Below, in pieces: positions 1 through 8,969 of a stretch of 34,266 nt of DNA; within the stretch, counting starts at the first letter, position 1, and each line of letters begins with the position of its first letter. Where the stretch lies: contig JALOPN010000014.1 of the NCBI GenBank assembly GCA_025453875.1, positions 1 through 34,266 on the forward strand, written 5' to 3'. This stretch comes from Gemmatimonadaceae bacterium (lineage in GTDB: Bacteria > Gemmatimonadota > Gemmatimonadetes > Gemmatimonadales > Gemmatimonadaceae). The notes under the pieces are model-generated. The model made no database searches. It had not been told where the DNA came from and saw only the letters and a program-made list of their open reading frames with translations. A program made the translations under genes and the position numbers.

Positions 1-59
1 CTTCCGGCGGACGCGATCTGCCTTGAGCCTCGCAGGCATGCGCTCTCCCTCTCGTTGCG

Positions 60-357
60 GTGCTTGACTCTATCACCCTCCACGAAAGTCTGGTAACTCC
101 AAAAGCCCTCGGCGCTGGTCGACCGGGCCGCATCGGGGGACGCGTTCGTCATCACCACGTCCGGAAAATCCATGGCGCGCCTCATGCCGCTGGCGGACGA
201 GCCCATGATCCGCCAGCCAGGACGCGGTCGCGGCCAGTGGCGCGTCAGCGAGGCATTCGACGCGCCACTGCCGCACGATGTCCTCGACGCGTTTGAAGGA
301 ACGCCGGCGGCGGCTCCGCCGCCTCGTCCCTCGCGCGCACGACCCAAGCGAGGCTGA
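60..357 (+). pseudogene. Phd/YefM-type antitoxin, frameshifted
   Basis: Remnant of the antitoxin of a Phd-PIN toxin-antitoxin pair. The N-terminus is read from a GTG at 60 (LDSITLHES). The rest continues in the next frame from about 97 (SALVDRAASGDAFVI, then GKSMARLMPLADEPM) and ends with the GQWRVSEAFDAPLPHDVLDAFEG-type tail at 357, a tail typical of Phd antitoxins paired with PIN toxins. A stop (TAA, 94-96) lies in the second frame just upstream, so no single frame encodes the protein. The residues expected after LHE (an AKTHL-like helix) are also not recognisable, so the damage may exceed one indel. The PIN toxin starts 7 nt after the stop. A sequencing indel is possible. An ATG at 172 could still give a 61-residue C-terminal peptide without the DNA-binding part. 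Confidence 0.6.
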
Positions 358-364
358 GCGTACC

Positions 365-737
365 GTGCGACTGCTGCTCGACACCCACGTGCTCATCTGG
401 TGGGACGCCGGCGAGCCGATCGCCCCGGCCGCCGCACGCGCCATTCAAACCGCCGATCAGGTGTTCGTGAGTGCGGCGTCCGCTTGGGAACTGGCGATCA
501 AGACGGCACTCGGCAAGGTGGTCACCTCGCGCGCCCTCGCCACCGTGATCGACGAGAACGGCTTCATCCGAACGGCCCGCGCGCGTGCGCCATACGGTCG
601 CGCTGAGCACGCTCCCCGCCCTGCATCGTGACCCCATCGATCGCCTGCTCATCGCGCAGGCGCAGAGCGAACAGCTCGCGCTGGTCACGCGCGATCCACT
701 TCTGCGACAGTATCGCACGAAGATGCTGCGTGCCTGA
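365..737 (+). pseudogene. PIN-domain (VapC-type) toxin, frameshifted
   Basis: PIN-domain ribonuclease toxin of a type II pair. The first part, read from a GTG at 365, is LLLDTHVLIWWDAGEP (first catalytic Asp) followed by VSAASAWELAIKTALGK (conserved Glu). Around 570-590 the frame shifts. The next frame then gives VRHTVALSTLPALHRDP, IDRLLIAQAQSEQLALVTRDP (third and fourth acidic positions) and stops at 737. Together the pieces make a normal length of about 124 residues, so the shift needs only one extra base (or two missing). As read, the unshifted frame gives a product lacking the C-terminal catalytic acids, so it should be inactive. It sits directly behind the broken antitoxin. Real decay and a sequencing indel cannot be told apart from the sequence. 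Confidence 0.72.
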
Positions 738-768
738 ACGCGTTGCACCTCGCGCCACGGCACGCCGC

Positions 769-909
769 TCACCGCCCGCTCACCCCTCGCGCGTACGTCA
801 GCACCTCCACCAGCAGCGCCAGGATCGCGAGCGTCACCATGAGCCGCACCGCCCAGCGTGGTGGACCCGTCACCGGTGGCGGTGATGACGCCGGATCATT
901 GGTCGACAT
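769..909 (-). CDS. Small single-pass membrane protein (46 aa)
   Basis: Short ORF from ATG at 909 to TGA at 769. It has a Pro/Ser-rich N-terminal stretch of about 18 residues, then one hydrophobic segment (about residues 20-40, WAVRLMVTLAILALLVEVL) and a short basic tail ending RGVSGR. Codon third positions are GC-rich as in neighbouring genes. No family is recognised. It lies downstream of another small membrane protein on the same strand but is separated from it by a strong hairpin. Function unknown; existence as a gene is likely but unproven. Confidence 0.45.
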   Translation of the reverse strand: MSTNDPASSPPPVTGPPRWAVRLMVTLAILALLVEVLTYARGVSGR

Positions 910-949
910 GGCAACACCTCGGAGAACGACGCGGTGGCTCCCAAGCAAA

Positions 950-983
950 GCGCCCCGTCCCGGTGATGACCGAGACGGGGCGC
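950..983 (-). terminator. Intrinsic terminator hairpin
   Basis: Inverted repeat GCGCCCCGTC / GACGGGGCGC (10 bp) extended inside by CGGT/ACCG around a GATG loop with one mismatch. On the minus strand it is followed by CTTTGCTT. It lies 17 nt past the stop of the small membrane protein at 1000-1200 and should end that transcript. Confidence 0.65.
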
Positions 984-999
984 GATGCGTTCGTGACGA

Positions 1000-1200
1000 T
1001 TACTTGAGATTCTTGAACGCCTTCGGGCCTTCGTAGATGTCCTTCATGAAAAGCAGCGCCGGAATCAGGAAGATCGCGATCTGGCCGAACGGTCCCACCG
1101 CGACGATGCCGCGGAAGACCATCGAGATCAACGAGAGGAAGATCTTCGTGAACGGCAGCAGGACCGACGTCGGATCGATCGGGAAGATGGCGTCGAACAT
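1000..1200 (-). CDS. Small hydrophobic membrane protein (66 aa)
   Basis: ATG at 1200 with a GGAGG about 11 nt upstream. The protein is 66 residues, mostly hydrophobic, with one long or two short membrane spans over about residues 10-50 (PFTKIFLSLISMVF, then GQIAIFLIPALLFM). It has a charged C-terminus (KDIYEGPKAFKNLK) that is probably cytoplasmic. No family is recognised. It is flanked by its own terminator hairpin downstream and about 108 bp of upstream non-coding DNA, so it looks like a single-gene unit. Function unknown. Confidence 0.6.
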   Translation of the reverse strand: MFDAIFPIDPTSVLLPFTKIFLSLISMVFRGIVAVGPFGQIAIFLIPALLFMKDIYEGPKAFKNLK

Positions 1201-1308
1201 GTACGGACAGGCCTCCGAAGAGCGTCAACCACGAGGCGGGCCACTCCCGCCAACCGCGTCAGTGTAGCCAACGCCGGTCGGGGGAGCAAGCGTTCCGACC
1301 ACCCCCGG

Positions 1309-2598
1309 TCAGCGCGCCCACTTCTGCAGGTACTGCAGATCGTCCTCGTCCGCACGCGCCGTGTACACCGCGCCCTTGCCGAAGCCGACGACGCGCGTGC
1401 GCGGCGGGAACACGACCTGTCCCGTACGACGGCCCGTCGCATCGAACACGTCGTACCGCGGCGTCTTGTCGCTCGCCGCGCGATAGCGGCCCACCCAGAT
1501 CTCGCCGGTGGGGGTCGCGTAGACCTGCTGCCCCGCAAAGAGCGGCATCGTGGCGGGCCAAGTGCCCGGCTCCGGCGCGGTCACGGGGACGGCCTCGTTG
1601 CGCGCCGACGTCCCACCGGGTCCGACCGTCACGGAGCGCGCGAACGCGATCGGTGCATTCGCCGCCCGCTCGTCGCGCCACGCCTGCTTCTCGGCCTCGG
1701 TGACGCGAATCGGCGTCCCAGCCACGGCCGGGCCGCGCACCGGTGCGCCGAGTCCAGTCGCCGGATACACCTCCACGTGGTAATCGACGTGCCGCACCAC
1801 CACGACGCGACCATCCGGCAACACGGTCCATCCGTCCTCGGCGGCGAACGGCGTGACGCCGACGCGGATGTTCGTGTTGCCGCCCGACGCGTTTACTTGG
1901 GTATTCCCCTTGGGCACCTGCAACCATGCGACGGTATCGCCGCGCATGGTGCGGCGATCGGCGCGCATGACGGGGACGCTGTCCGCCGGCTTGGGCCCCT
2001 CAGGTGTGATGGTGACGGGCGAACCAGTGTAGTAGACGCGCCCCTGTGCATCGACTGCGCGCGTGCTGAGCATCTGCATCGGGCCACCACCCACCGACAT
2101 CACCATGCCGCCGGCGCGACCAGGCGCGCCCGACGGTGCGGGCCGTGCCGCAGGACGCGCCTCATCGGCACCCTCGGGCACCCACGTGCCGGCCGACGTT
2201 CCACCCGGGCCAAGCAAGAGAAAACGGGTATTGAGCGGATCAGCGATCAGCGTGCTGTCGCCCGGCAACGGCAGCGCCGATGACGGCATCTGGTACTCGT
2301 TCGGCCCCGAGCCTTCACGACCGACCCTGGTCGCGCGACCCGTCCGCAGATCGATGACCTGCACGAGCTTGTCGCGATTGTCGGTGGCCACCACGCGCCC
2401 GTCGGCCAGCTCGCGCACGCCACGCAGACTCGTGAACGGCTCGGTGTACTCCGCGAGAGGCTTGCTGAAGGTCCTGGTCGGAACAGTCTGGGCAAACGCC
2501 GGCGAGGCGAACGCGATGGTCAGCGTGAGACCGACGAGAGCGGGTGCCGCACGGTGCGGGCGAGACGTGACGCGCGAGACAGGCGAGTCGGAGGACAT
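1309..2598 (-). CDS. Exported six-bladed beta-propeller protein
   Basis: 429-residue secreted protein. The start at 2598 is preferred because it places a signal peptide at residues about 15-37 (APALVGLTLTIAFASPAFA, cleavage before QT). A longer reading from 2646 would add an Ala/Pro-rich extension. After the signal come repeats of the form TSLRGVRELADGRVVATDNRDKL and VQVIDLRTGRATRVGREGSGPNEY, characteristic of six-bladed propeller/NHL-like proteins common in Gemmatimonadota and Bacteroidota. Later blades include DGWTVLPDGRVVVVRH and PTGEIWVGRYRA. The likely location is periplasmic. The gene lies 105 nt beyond the end of the second RND permease on the same strand and may be read from that operon. 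The ligand is unknown. Confidence 0.72.
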   Translation of the reverse strand: MSSDSPVSRVTSRPHRAAPALVGLTLTIAFASPAFAQTVPTRTFSKPLAEYTEPFTSLRGVRELADGRVVATDNRDKLVQVIDLRTGRATRVGREGSGPNEYQMPSSALPLPGDSTLIADPLNTRFLLLGPGGTSAGTWVPEGADEARPAARPAPSGAPGRAGGMVMSVGGGPMQMLSTRAVDAQGRVYYTGSPVTITPEGPKPADSVPVMRADRRTMRGDTVAWLQVPKGNTQVNASGGNTNIRVGVTPFAAEDGWTVLPDGRVVVVRHVDYHVEVYPATGLGAPVRGPAVAGTPIRVTEAEKQAWRDERAANAPIAFARSVTVGPGGTSARNEAVPVTAPEPGTWPATMPLFAGQQVYATPTGEIWVGRYRAASDKTPRYDVFDATGRRTGQVVFPPRTRVVGFGKGAVYTARADEDDLQYLQKWAR

Positions 2599-2703
2599 GG
2601 ACGGACGCGGGGTCGCTGGAGGGAGTGAAGCCGCGGCGTGGGCCAACGAGCCCGCGCGCCGCGGAGGTGTGAATAGGTCACGCCAACCCCCCTTCAGGTT
2701 GCC

Positions 2704-5700
2704 TCACGCCGCCCGTCGCCGCCAGCGCCAGGGCTTTCGCGGCGTGAGCCGCCGCCCCACCAGCAAGGGCGGGAGCAGGAACAATGCCGCCGCGGTGCCC
2801 ATCACCGTGCCGCCCGCCGTGGCCAGCGCAATCGCGCCGAACAAGGTCGTCGCATCCGTACCCACGCTCAGCGGCGCAAGACTCGCCAGCGCACTCAGCG
2901 TGACCAGCACGATCATGCCGCTTCGGTCGCTCGCCGCGCGCAACACATCGCCCGCGTGCAGCGCCCCAGAGCCGCCCCGCGCGAGCCGCGCGCGGCGCCG
3001 CACAAGCGCGGCGTCCACGAGCAGAATGGCCTGATTGACCGCGAGCCCCACCACGAGAATCACACCAACCGCCGCCTCGCGTCCGAAGGCCGACTTCGTG
3101 GCCCAGAACGCCGCGACCACGCCGGCCAGCGACAATGGCAACGACAGAAACACCATCGCCGAACCCCACACCGAGTCGAACACGAGCGCCACCGCCAGGA
3201 TCACGAGCGCGAGCCCCACACCGAACACCAGCCAGAGTCCCTTCGCGCTTTGGTCATCGCGATACCCCCACAGCGAGCCCGCATCCTTCACTTCGTAGCC
3301 CGGCGGCGTGGCTACCGTCGCGAGAAACGCATCGTAGGTGCGTTGTGCCAGACGCTGCGGACCGCGGAAATCGAAGTTGACGTGGCGGATGTACTGCTGA
3401 TCCTCGCGCGTGACGATGCTCAACGCTTCACGCGCGTCCACCACGGCGAGATCGGCGAGTCGCACCGGCGCACTCGTGGGCGTGGGCACGATCGCCTCGC
3501 GCAGCTCATCGAGCGTGCGATCACGCGCGCCGGCACTCTTCACCGTAACGGGCAGTTCATCACCATCGACCTCGAGCAGCAGACGCCCTACCGGCCCGCG
3601 CACTTCGCGCGCCACGGCCGCCGCGAAGTCCTGCGACGTGACCCCGTGCCGATGCAGCGCTTCCCGATCAGGCTCGAGGGTCACGGCGTAGCCACGCTCG
3701 TTCCCCCAGCCGCGCCCTGAGGTGATCGTGACATCGCGCACGCGCGCAATGAGTTCGAGACGCGCCTTGAGATCTTCGGCGAGCGCGGTGACGCCGCTGT
3801 ACGAATAGCCCGTCACGCGAATGCGAAACGCCACACTCGAGCCCCCGCCACCACCGGCGTAGAAGCCGGGTCCGTCGCCGCGCACCGAGATGTTCGCGCC
3901 GCCCACCAGCACGGCACGCTGGGTGAGCAGCTCCTCGAGTTCGAGCGGTACCGCTGTGAGCCCGCCCTCGCGCGTGAAGAGCACCTGCATGTACGCGCTC
4001 GTCATGTTGCCGTTGGTGACCACCTGCTCCACCTCCGGACGCCCGGTCACCAGCGCTTCGAACTCGCGCATCGCGCGATCGAGCGTTTCCGGATCGCTTC
4101 CCCGCGGGAAGGTGAGATTCACCGCGAGCGTCGTGCGTCGTTCACCCCAGCCGCCCCACGCCGAACGCGGCACCTTCTTGATGAACCCCCACGTCATGAT
4201 CGCAAGCAACACCGTGCTGCCAAGCACGGTCGCCCAGCGCCACCGCAGGAGACCGCGCAGCATGGCGCGATACACGCGACCGATCCGAGGCCAGCGCACC
4301 GGGCGCACCGCTGCACCACGTCCGAGCGCCGGCACCACGAAGAGCGCGGTGAGCACACTCCAGAGCAGCGCGAGCGCGAATGCCGCCGCGAACGGCACGA
4401 ACGCGGCGCGCGTATCGCCCTGCAGGTACAGGAACGGGAACAGCACTACCGCAGTCGTGAGCGTGGCGCCAATGATCGCGGGCGTGATGCGCCACGTCGC
4501 TTCGGCGCGACCGGTCGGTGTATCGGGCGCCGTCGCGAGGCGATTCACGACGACCAGGGCGTTCTGCACCAGAATGCCCACCCCCATGCCAAGGCCGGCG
4601 AGTGTGAGCAGGTTGGCCGGGATGTCGAGCAGGTAGAGCCCCAGCGCCGTGCCCGCAATCGCCACGGCCGTACTCCCCATTACCAATACAACGGCACGCG
4701 CGCGTCGCAGCATCACTGCCAGCACGAGCAGCACCGCCACGAACGCGATACCGCCACGACGCAGCAGGTCGGTGAGTTCCTTGTCGAGATCGATGCTTGC
4801 ATCCTGCGACACCCGATACTGCACACCGGGCGGCGCGACACGCTGCAGTTCATCCACGGCCGCGCGTGCTGCGATGGCGGTCTTGATGGCATCGGCGTTG
4901 GCATGTCGATACAGATGCACGGCCACGGCCGGCACGCCGTTGATGCGGAAGAAGCGCCCCTGCGCATCTTCTTCGGCACGAATGGTGGACAGTTCACTCA
5001 GACGGAACACACGACCGTCAGGCGCCGCGACGGGCAGTTGCGCCACCGCCTCCAGCGACTTCGGCTCATCACGCAGCGTCACCGACCGCTCGACACCATC
5101 CTTCACGTCACGTCCGAGCGACTGCACCACGCGCGCGCCGTTGAGCGTGGACGTGAGCAGTTGCGGTCCGAGATCAATGCGTCGCAGCAGCGCCGGGTCA
5201 TACGACACGGCGACGCCCAGATCACTGCCGCCGCGGTCCGCGACACTTGACACGCCGGGCACGGCGGACAGTCGCGGCGCCACCTGATCGAGCAGCAGTT
5301 TCTGCAGCGTGCCAGGCGTGTACGGCCCCGAGACCTCCACCTGCAGCAACGGCGGTTCTTCCAATCCCTCGGGGGTGTAGTTCGACACACTCGGTGGCGT
5401 CACCCCCGGCGGAAACTCGGCGCGCAACAGCTCGAGTCGTTCCAGAATGCCGAGCCGGGCGAGCTGCACATCGGCGTTCGCTTCGAGCTCGACGGTGATG
5501 TTCATACCGTTGTCGCGCGACTCACTCGTGGTGCGCTTCACGCCGCGCACCCCCTGCACCAGCGCCTCCACCGGCGAGGTGACGTACATCTCCATCACTT
5601 CGGCCGAGGCGCCGTTCCACGCCGAAGCCACGGTCAGGCGCGGCAACTCCACACTCGTGCGCGACGCCAGCGGCAGTCGCGTGAAGCCGATGGCGCCGGC

Positions 5701-5763
5701 CACGAGAATGGCCACACTCACGGCCCACACCACCGCCGGCCGATGCGTGGCGAAGCGGATCAC
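2704..5763 (-). CDS. RND efflux permease, second subunit
   Basis: 1019-residue inner-membrane transporter of the RND superfamily (AcrB/HAE1-like). The first span is at about residues 10-30 and is followed by the large porter domain. A membrane cluster starts near 336 (GGIAFVAVLLVLAVML), a second porter domain follows, and a C-terminal membrane cluster ends near 1000. In TM4 the usual VDDAIVV motif reads ILVQNALVV (Q400, N401), so both proton-relay aspartates are missing. TM10 has VVGLAVNQAILLVD. The gene overlaps the preceding permease gene by 4 nt (ATGA), indicating translational coupling. It is most simply the non-energised partner in a heteromeric pump of the MdtB/MdtC kind; that role is inference. 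The substrate is unknown. Confidence 0.88.
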   Translation of the reverse strand: MIRFATHRPAVVWAVSVAILVAGAIGFTRLPLASRTSVELPRLTVASAWNGASAEVMEMYVTSPVEALVQGVRGVKRTTSESRDNGMNITVELEANADVQLARLGILERLELLRAEFPPGVTPPSVSNYTPEGLEEPPLLQVEVSGPYTPGTLQKLLLDQVAPRLSAVPGVSSVADRGGSDLGVAVSYDPALLRRIDLGPQLLTSTLNGARVVQSLGRDVKDGVERSVTLRDEPKSLEAVAQLPVAAPDGRVFRLSELSTIRAEEDAQGRFFRINGVPAVAVHLYRHANADAIKTAIAARAAVDELQRVAPPGVQYRVSQDASIDLDKELTDLLRRGGIAFVAVLLVLAVMLRRARAVVLVMGSTAVAIAGTALGLYLLDIPANLLTLAGLGMGVGILVQNALVVVNRLATAPDTPTGRAEATWRITPAIIGATLTTAVVLFPFLYLQGDTRAAFVPFAAAFALALLWSVLTALFVVPALGRGAAVRPVRWPRIGRVYRAMLRGLLRWRWATVLGSTVLLAIMTWGFIKKVPRSAWGGWGERRTTLAVNLTFPRGSDPETLDRAMREFEALVTGRPEVEQVVTNGNMTSAYMQVLFTREGGLTAVPLELEELLTQRAVLVGGANISVRGDGPGFYAGGGGGSSVAFRIRVTGYSYSGVTALAEDLKARLELIARVRDVTITSGRGWGNERGYAVTLEPDREALHRHGVTSQDFAAAVAREVRGPVGRLLLEVDGDELPVTVKSAGARDRTLDELREAIVPTPTSAPVRLADLAVVDAREALSIVTREDQQYIRHVNFDFRGPQRLAQRTYDAFLATVATPPGYEVKDAGSLWGYRDDQSAKGLWLVFGVGLALVILAVALVFDSVWGSAMVFLSLPLSLAGVVAAFWATKSAFGREAAVGVILVVGLAVNQAILLVDAALVRRRARLARGGSGALHAGDVLRAASDRSGMIVLVTLSALASLAPLSVGTDATTLFGAIALATAGGTVMGTAAALFLLPPLLVGRRLTPRKPWRWRRRAA

Positions 5764-8700
5764 GCTTCGCTCCCCGCCACCATCGGCGCGATGCCCGCGT
5801 CGCGCAACGCACGCCGCGCTCGGCGCTTGTCGAGCGCGCGCTCCACCACCACGTACACCGTGGGCAGCAGGAAGAACGTCACCACAATGGCGCTGATCGC
5901 ACCACCGATGACCGCCGCCGCGAGCGGCTGATAGAGCGCACCGCCCGACCCGATGCCGAGCAGCAGTGGCAGCACGCCCGTGATGGTCGTGAGCGAGGTC
6001 ATCGTGATCGCGCGCAGACGCTGCCGACCACCGAGCAACACGGCCGTCTCCACATCGTGCCCCGCTTCACGAAAGCGGCGGATCGCGTCGAGCTTCACCA
6101 CCGCTTCGTTGTCGGCCATGCCGATCATGATCACGATGCCGATGATCGACACCGCGTTGAGTGACTGCCCGGTGAGCCAGAGAAAGATCACGCCACCGGC
6201 GGCGGCCAGCGGCACCGTACACATCACCACCATGGGAATGGTGAACGACGAGAACTCGCCTGCGAGCACGAGGAACACGAGCAGTACGGCGAGCACGCCC
6301 ACCAGCGCGAGCTGGTCGGACGTGCGACGGCGTTCGGTGTCGGCACCCGCCACCTGCCACGTCGCCGTGGCTGGCAGACCGAGCGCCGACATGCGCGCGA
6401 ATACTTCCGCACTCGCCTTCGCGGTGCCGCCGTCTTCGACCAGGCCTTCCACGATGCTCACCGGTCGCTGTCCCACGCGCACGACTTCGAGTGGCGCGCG
6501 CGTTTCGCGCACGTCGACGTACTCCGAGACCGCCACACCGCCCACGCGCGTGGCGAGTGCGGTGGCGAGGTCTTCGTTGCGCACCCCTTCGTATCGCACC
6601 GAGATGGGGGTGCGTCGATCGGTCTCGCGCAACTCGGAGCTCGCCACGCCACCGAGGCCACCCTGCAGTGCACTCGCCACCTGCGTTGGCGACACGCCCT
6701 GCATGGCCATGCGATCGCGACGCAACGACACCTCGATCACCGGTTGCGTGCCCGCGAACGCATCGCGCACGTCGGCCAGCGTGGGCACGGTGCGCATCAT
6801 CGCACGCACCGAATCGGCCCACTGCTGGGACTCGGCCAGCGACGCACCACTCACTTCGACGCGCACGAGGCGCCCTTCGCGTCCGATGAGTGAACCGAAC
6901 TCGGATTGACCCGCGAGATCGATCGCCAGCGCGCCCTGCGCGACGAGTTCCGGCGCGCCCGCGCGCAGTCGCTCGGCGAAGCGCGCGGCGCTCGTGCCAT
7001 CGGGCACCGGCACGATCAGCTGCGCCGTCGCAGATGAGCCCGGATTGGCTCCAGCGAGAATCTCTTCGTCGGTCGCGCGTCCGATGCGCGCATACACACC
7101 CACCGCGCCCAAGTTGCGGGCGGCCTCTTCGAGCGCCGTGATCGAACGCGTCGTCGCCTCGATGGCCGTACCTTCGGGCAACTGCACCTCGGCCACCAGC
7201 ACCCCTTCATCGACTCGCGGCAGCACTTCCTTGGGCAACGTGACGAACAGGAGCACCATGACGGCGAGCAGCGCCGCGCCACCGGCGAACACGGGCCCCG
7301 GGTGGCGCAGCGACCACTGCATGCCGTGCTCGTACCAATCCGCGAAGCGCGTACCGAAGGCATCGAGGCGCTGTCCCCACGGTCCCACCGCGCGCCGCAC
7401 GGGCGGTGCCGCCTGCAGCGCGGCTGCGCGGGCACGCCGCCCCACCATCATCACCGGCATGAGCGTGACCGCCAGCAGCAGCGACGCCGCGACCGTGGTC
7501 ACGACGCTCAGCGACAGATCACGAAACAGCGCCGCCGCGAGTCCCTGCACGAAGATGATCGGACCGAACACGAGCATCGTGGTGAGCGTGCCGGCGAGCA
7601 GCGGGCCCGACACTTCGTCAGTGCCTTCGATGGCGGCATCGATGAAGCCCACGCCCTCTTCGCGTTTGCGTCCCACGGCTTCGGCCACGACGATGGCCGT
7701 GTCCACCAACAGTCCGGTGCCGAGCGCGAGTCCACCGAGCGAGAGCACGTTGATGGTCACGTCGAGCAGCTGCAGCATCACGAGCGCGACGAGCACCGAC
7801 AGCGGGACGACCAGCCCGATCGCCATCGACACGCGCCAGTCGCGCAGGAACACCAGAATCATGAACAGCGACATCAGGCCACCGGCCACGATTTCCTGCC
7901 CCAGATTCGACAACGCGTCCACCACGAAGTCGGCCTGCGCGGCGACCACGGTGAGTTCGACGGCGGGAAACTCCTGCTCCAGCGAGGCGACGGCCTCCAT
8001 CATGCGGCGCGTCACCGAGACCGTGTTGGATCCGGCGTCCTTGTATACCACGAGGCCGATCGCTTCGCGTCCATCGAGTCGCGTGATGGTGAGCGGATCG
8101 GCCAGACGCGTGGTGACCGTCGCGATGTCGCGCAGCGCCACCGTGCTGCCGGCGGGGCCGACGGGCACGGCGAGAATCTCCTCGGGCGTGCGGAACTCGG
8201 TGAGTGCACGCACGGAGAAGCGGAACTGACCGCGACGCACGGTACCACCAGCGCCAGTCGCGTTCTGTGCCTTGATGGCCTGCGCCACATCCTCGGGCGT
8301 GAGCCCGAGCGCACGCAAGCGATCGGGATTCACTTCCACCTGAATCTGATCTTCGGGCGCCCCAACGACCGCCACCGACGCCACACCTTCGATCTGTTCG
8401 AGCCGACGCGCGAACACTTCTTCGGCGGTTCGCGAGAGGCCGCGCAGGTCGCCGACACCGAGTCCGGCACCCGTTTCCCCCAGGGTGCTGTCGCGCGCTG
8501 TGCGCTCGGTGGTCGTGGTGGCGCGCATGCCGAGCACGGCGATGGGCCGCTCGCCCGGATCGCTCGTGAGCAGCGTGGGACGTTCGGCGCGCTCGGGCAG
8601 TCTCCCGCGCGTCGCATCGAGTCGCTCGCGCACGTTGAGCACCGTCGTGCGCATGTCGGTGCCCCAATCGAAGCGCGCGGTGGTCGTGACTTCACCATTG

Positions 8701-8954
8701 CGACTGACCGAGCGCAGCTCGACGAGTCCCGGCGTAGCCGCGATTGCTTCTTCGATGGGCTCGGCCACGAAGCGTGACACTTCGGGCGCCGCCGCACCGG
8801 GGTAGTTCGTGCGAATCGTGAGGACAGGGAGCGTGACGTCCGGGAGGAGTGACACCGGCAGGCGACTGAGCGACACGCTGCCCAGCAGCACGACACCCAG
8901 GACCGCCGCGATGGTCGCGACCGGCCGTTGAACCGCAAAGCGAGGCAGTGACAT
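5760..8954 (-). CDS. RND efflux permease, first subunit
   Basis: 1064-residue RND (HAE1-type) permease. It starts MSLPRFAVQRPVATIAAVLG with the first span at about 12-30. The periplasmic porter domain contains SRLPVSLLPDVTLPV and the conserved NYPGAAAPEVSRFVAEPIEEAI-like entry region. Membrane helices cluster around 350-520 and 890-1045. TM4 reads GLLVDTAIVV: the first of the two proton-relay aspartates (D418) is kept and the second is Thr. TM10 reads IGMADNEAVVKLD, unusual but with an Asn common in non-AcrB HAE1 pumps. It follows the adaptor gene by 15 nt and overlaps the second permease by 4 nt. It probably exports hydrophobic compounds through an outer-membrane channel encoded elsewhere; no TolC-like gene is in this window. 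Confidence 0.9.
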   Translation of the reverse strand: MSLPRFAVQRPVATIAAVLGVVLLGSVSLSRLPVSLLPDVTLPVLTIRTNYPGAAAPEVSRFVAEPIEEAIAATPGLVELRSVSRNGEVTTTARFDWGTDMRTTVLNVRERLDATRGRLPERAERPTLLTSDPGERPIAVLGMRATTTTERTARDSTLGETGAGLGVGDLRGLSRTAEEVFARRLEQIEGVASVAVVGAPEDQIQVEVNPDRLRALGLTPEDVAQAIKAQNATGAGGTVRRGQFRFSVRALTEFRTPEEILAVPVGPAGSTVALRDIATVTTRLADPLTITRLDGREAIGLVVYKDAGSNTVSVTRRMMEAVASLEQEFPAVELTVVAAQADFVVDALSNLGQEIVAGGLMSLFMILVFLRDWRVSMAIGLVVPLSVLVALVMLQLLDVTINVLSLGGLALGTGLLVDTAIVVAEAVGRKREEGVGFIDAAIEGTDEVSGPLLAGTLTTMLVFGPIIFVQGLAAALFRDLSLSVVTTVAASLLLAVTLMPVMMVGRRARAAALQAAPPVRRAVGPWGQRLDAFGTRFADWYEHGMQWSLRHPGPVFAGGAALLAVMVLLFVTLPKEVLPRVDEGVLVAEVQLPEGTAIEATTRSITALEEAARNLGAVGVYARIGRATDEEILAGANPGSSATAQLIVPVPDGTSAARFAERLRAGAPELVAQGALAIDLAGQSEFGSLIGREGRLVRVEVSGASLAESQQWADSVRAMMRTVPTLADVRDAFAGTQPVIEVSLRRDRMAMQGVSPTQVASALQGGLGGVASSELRETDRRTPISVRYEGVRNEDLATALATRVGGVAVSEYVDVRETRAPLEVVRVGQRPVSIVEGLVEDGGTAKASAEVFARMSALGLPATATWQVAGADTERRRTSDQLALVGVLAVLLVFLVLAGEFSSFTIPMVVMCTVPLAAAGGVIFLWLTGQSLNAVSIIGIVIMIGMADNEAVVKLDAIRRFREAGHDVETAVLLGGRQRLRAITMTSLTTITGVLPLLLGIGSGGALYQPLAAAVIGGAISAIVVTFFLLPTVYVVVERALDKRRARRALRDAGIAPMVAGSEA

Positions 8955-8969
8955 GCGCGCGGTCGCGAC

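Noticed and set aside
7302-8777. 491-codon plus-strand frame opposite the first RND permease
   Set aside because: His/Arg/Glu/Asp-rich shadow of a membrane protein gene.
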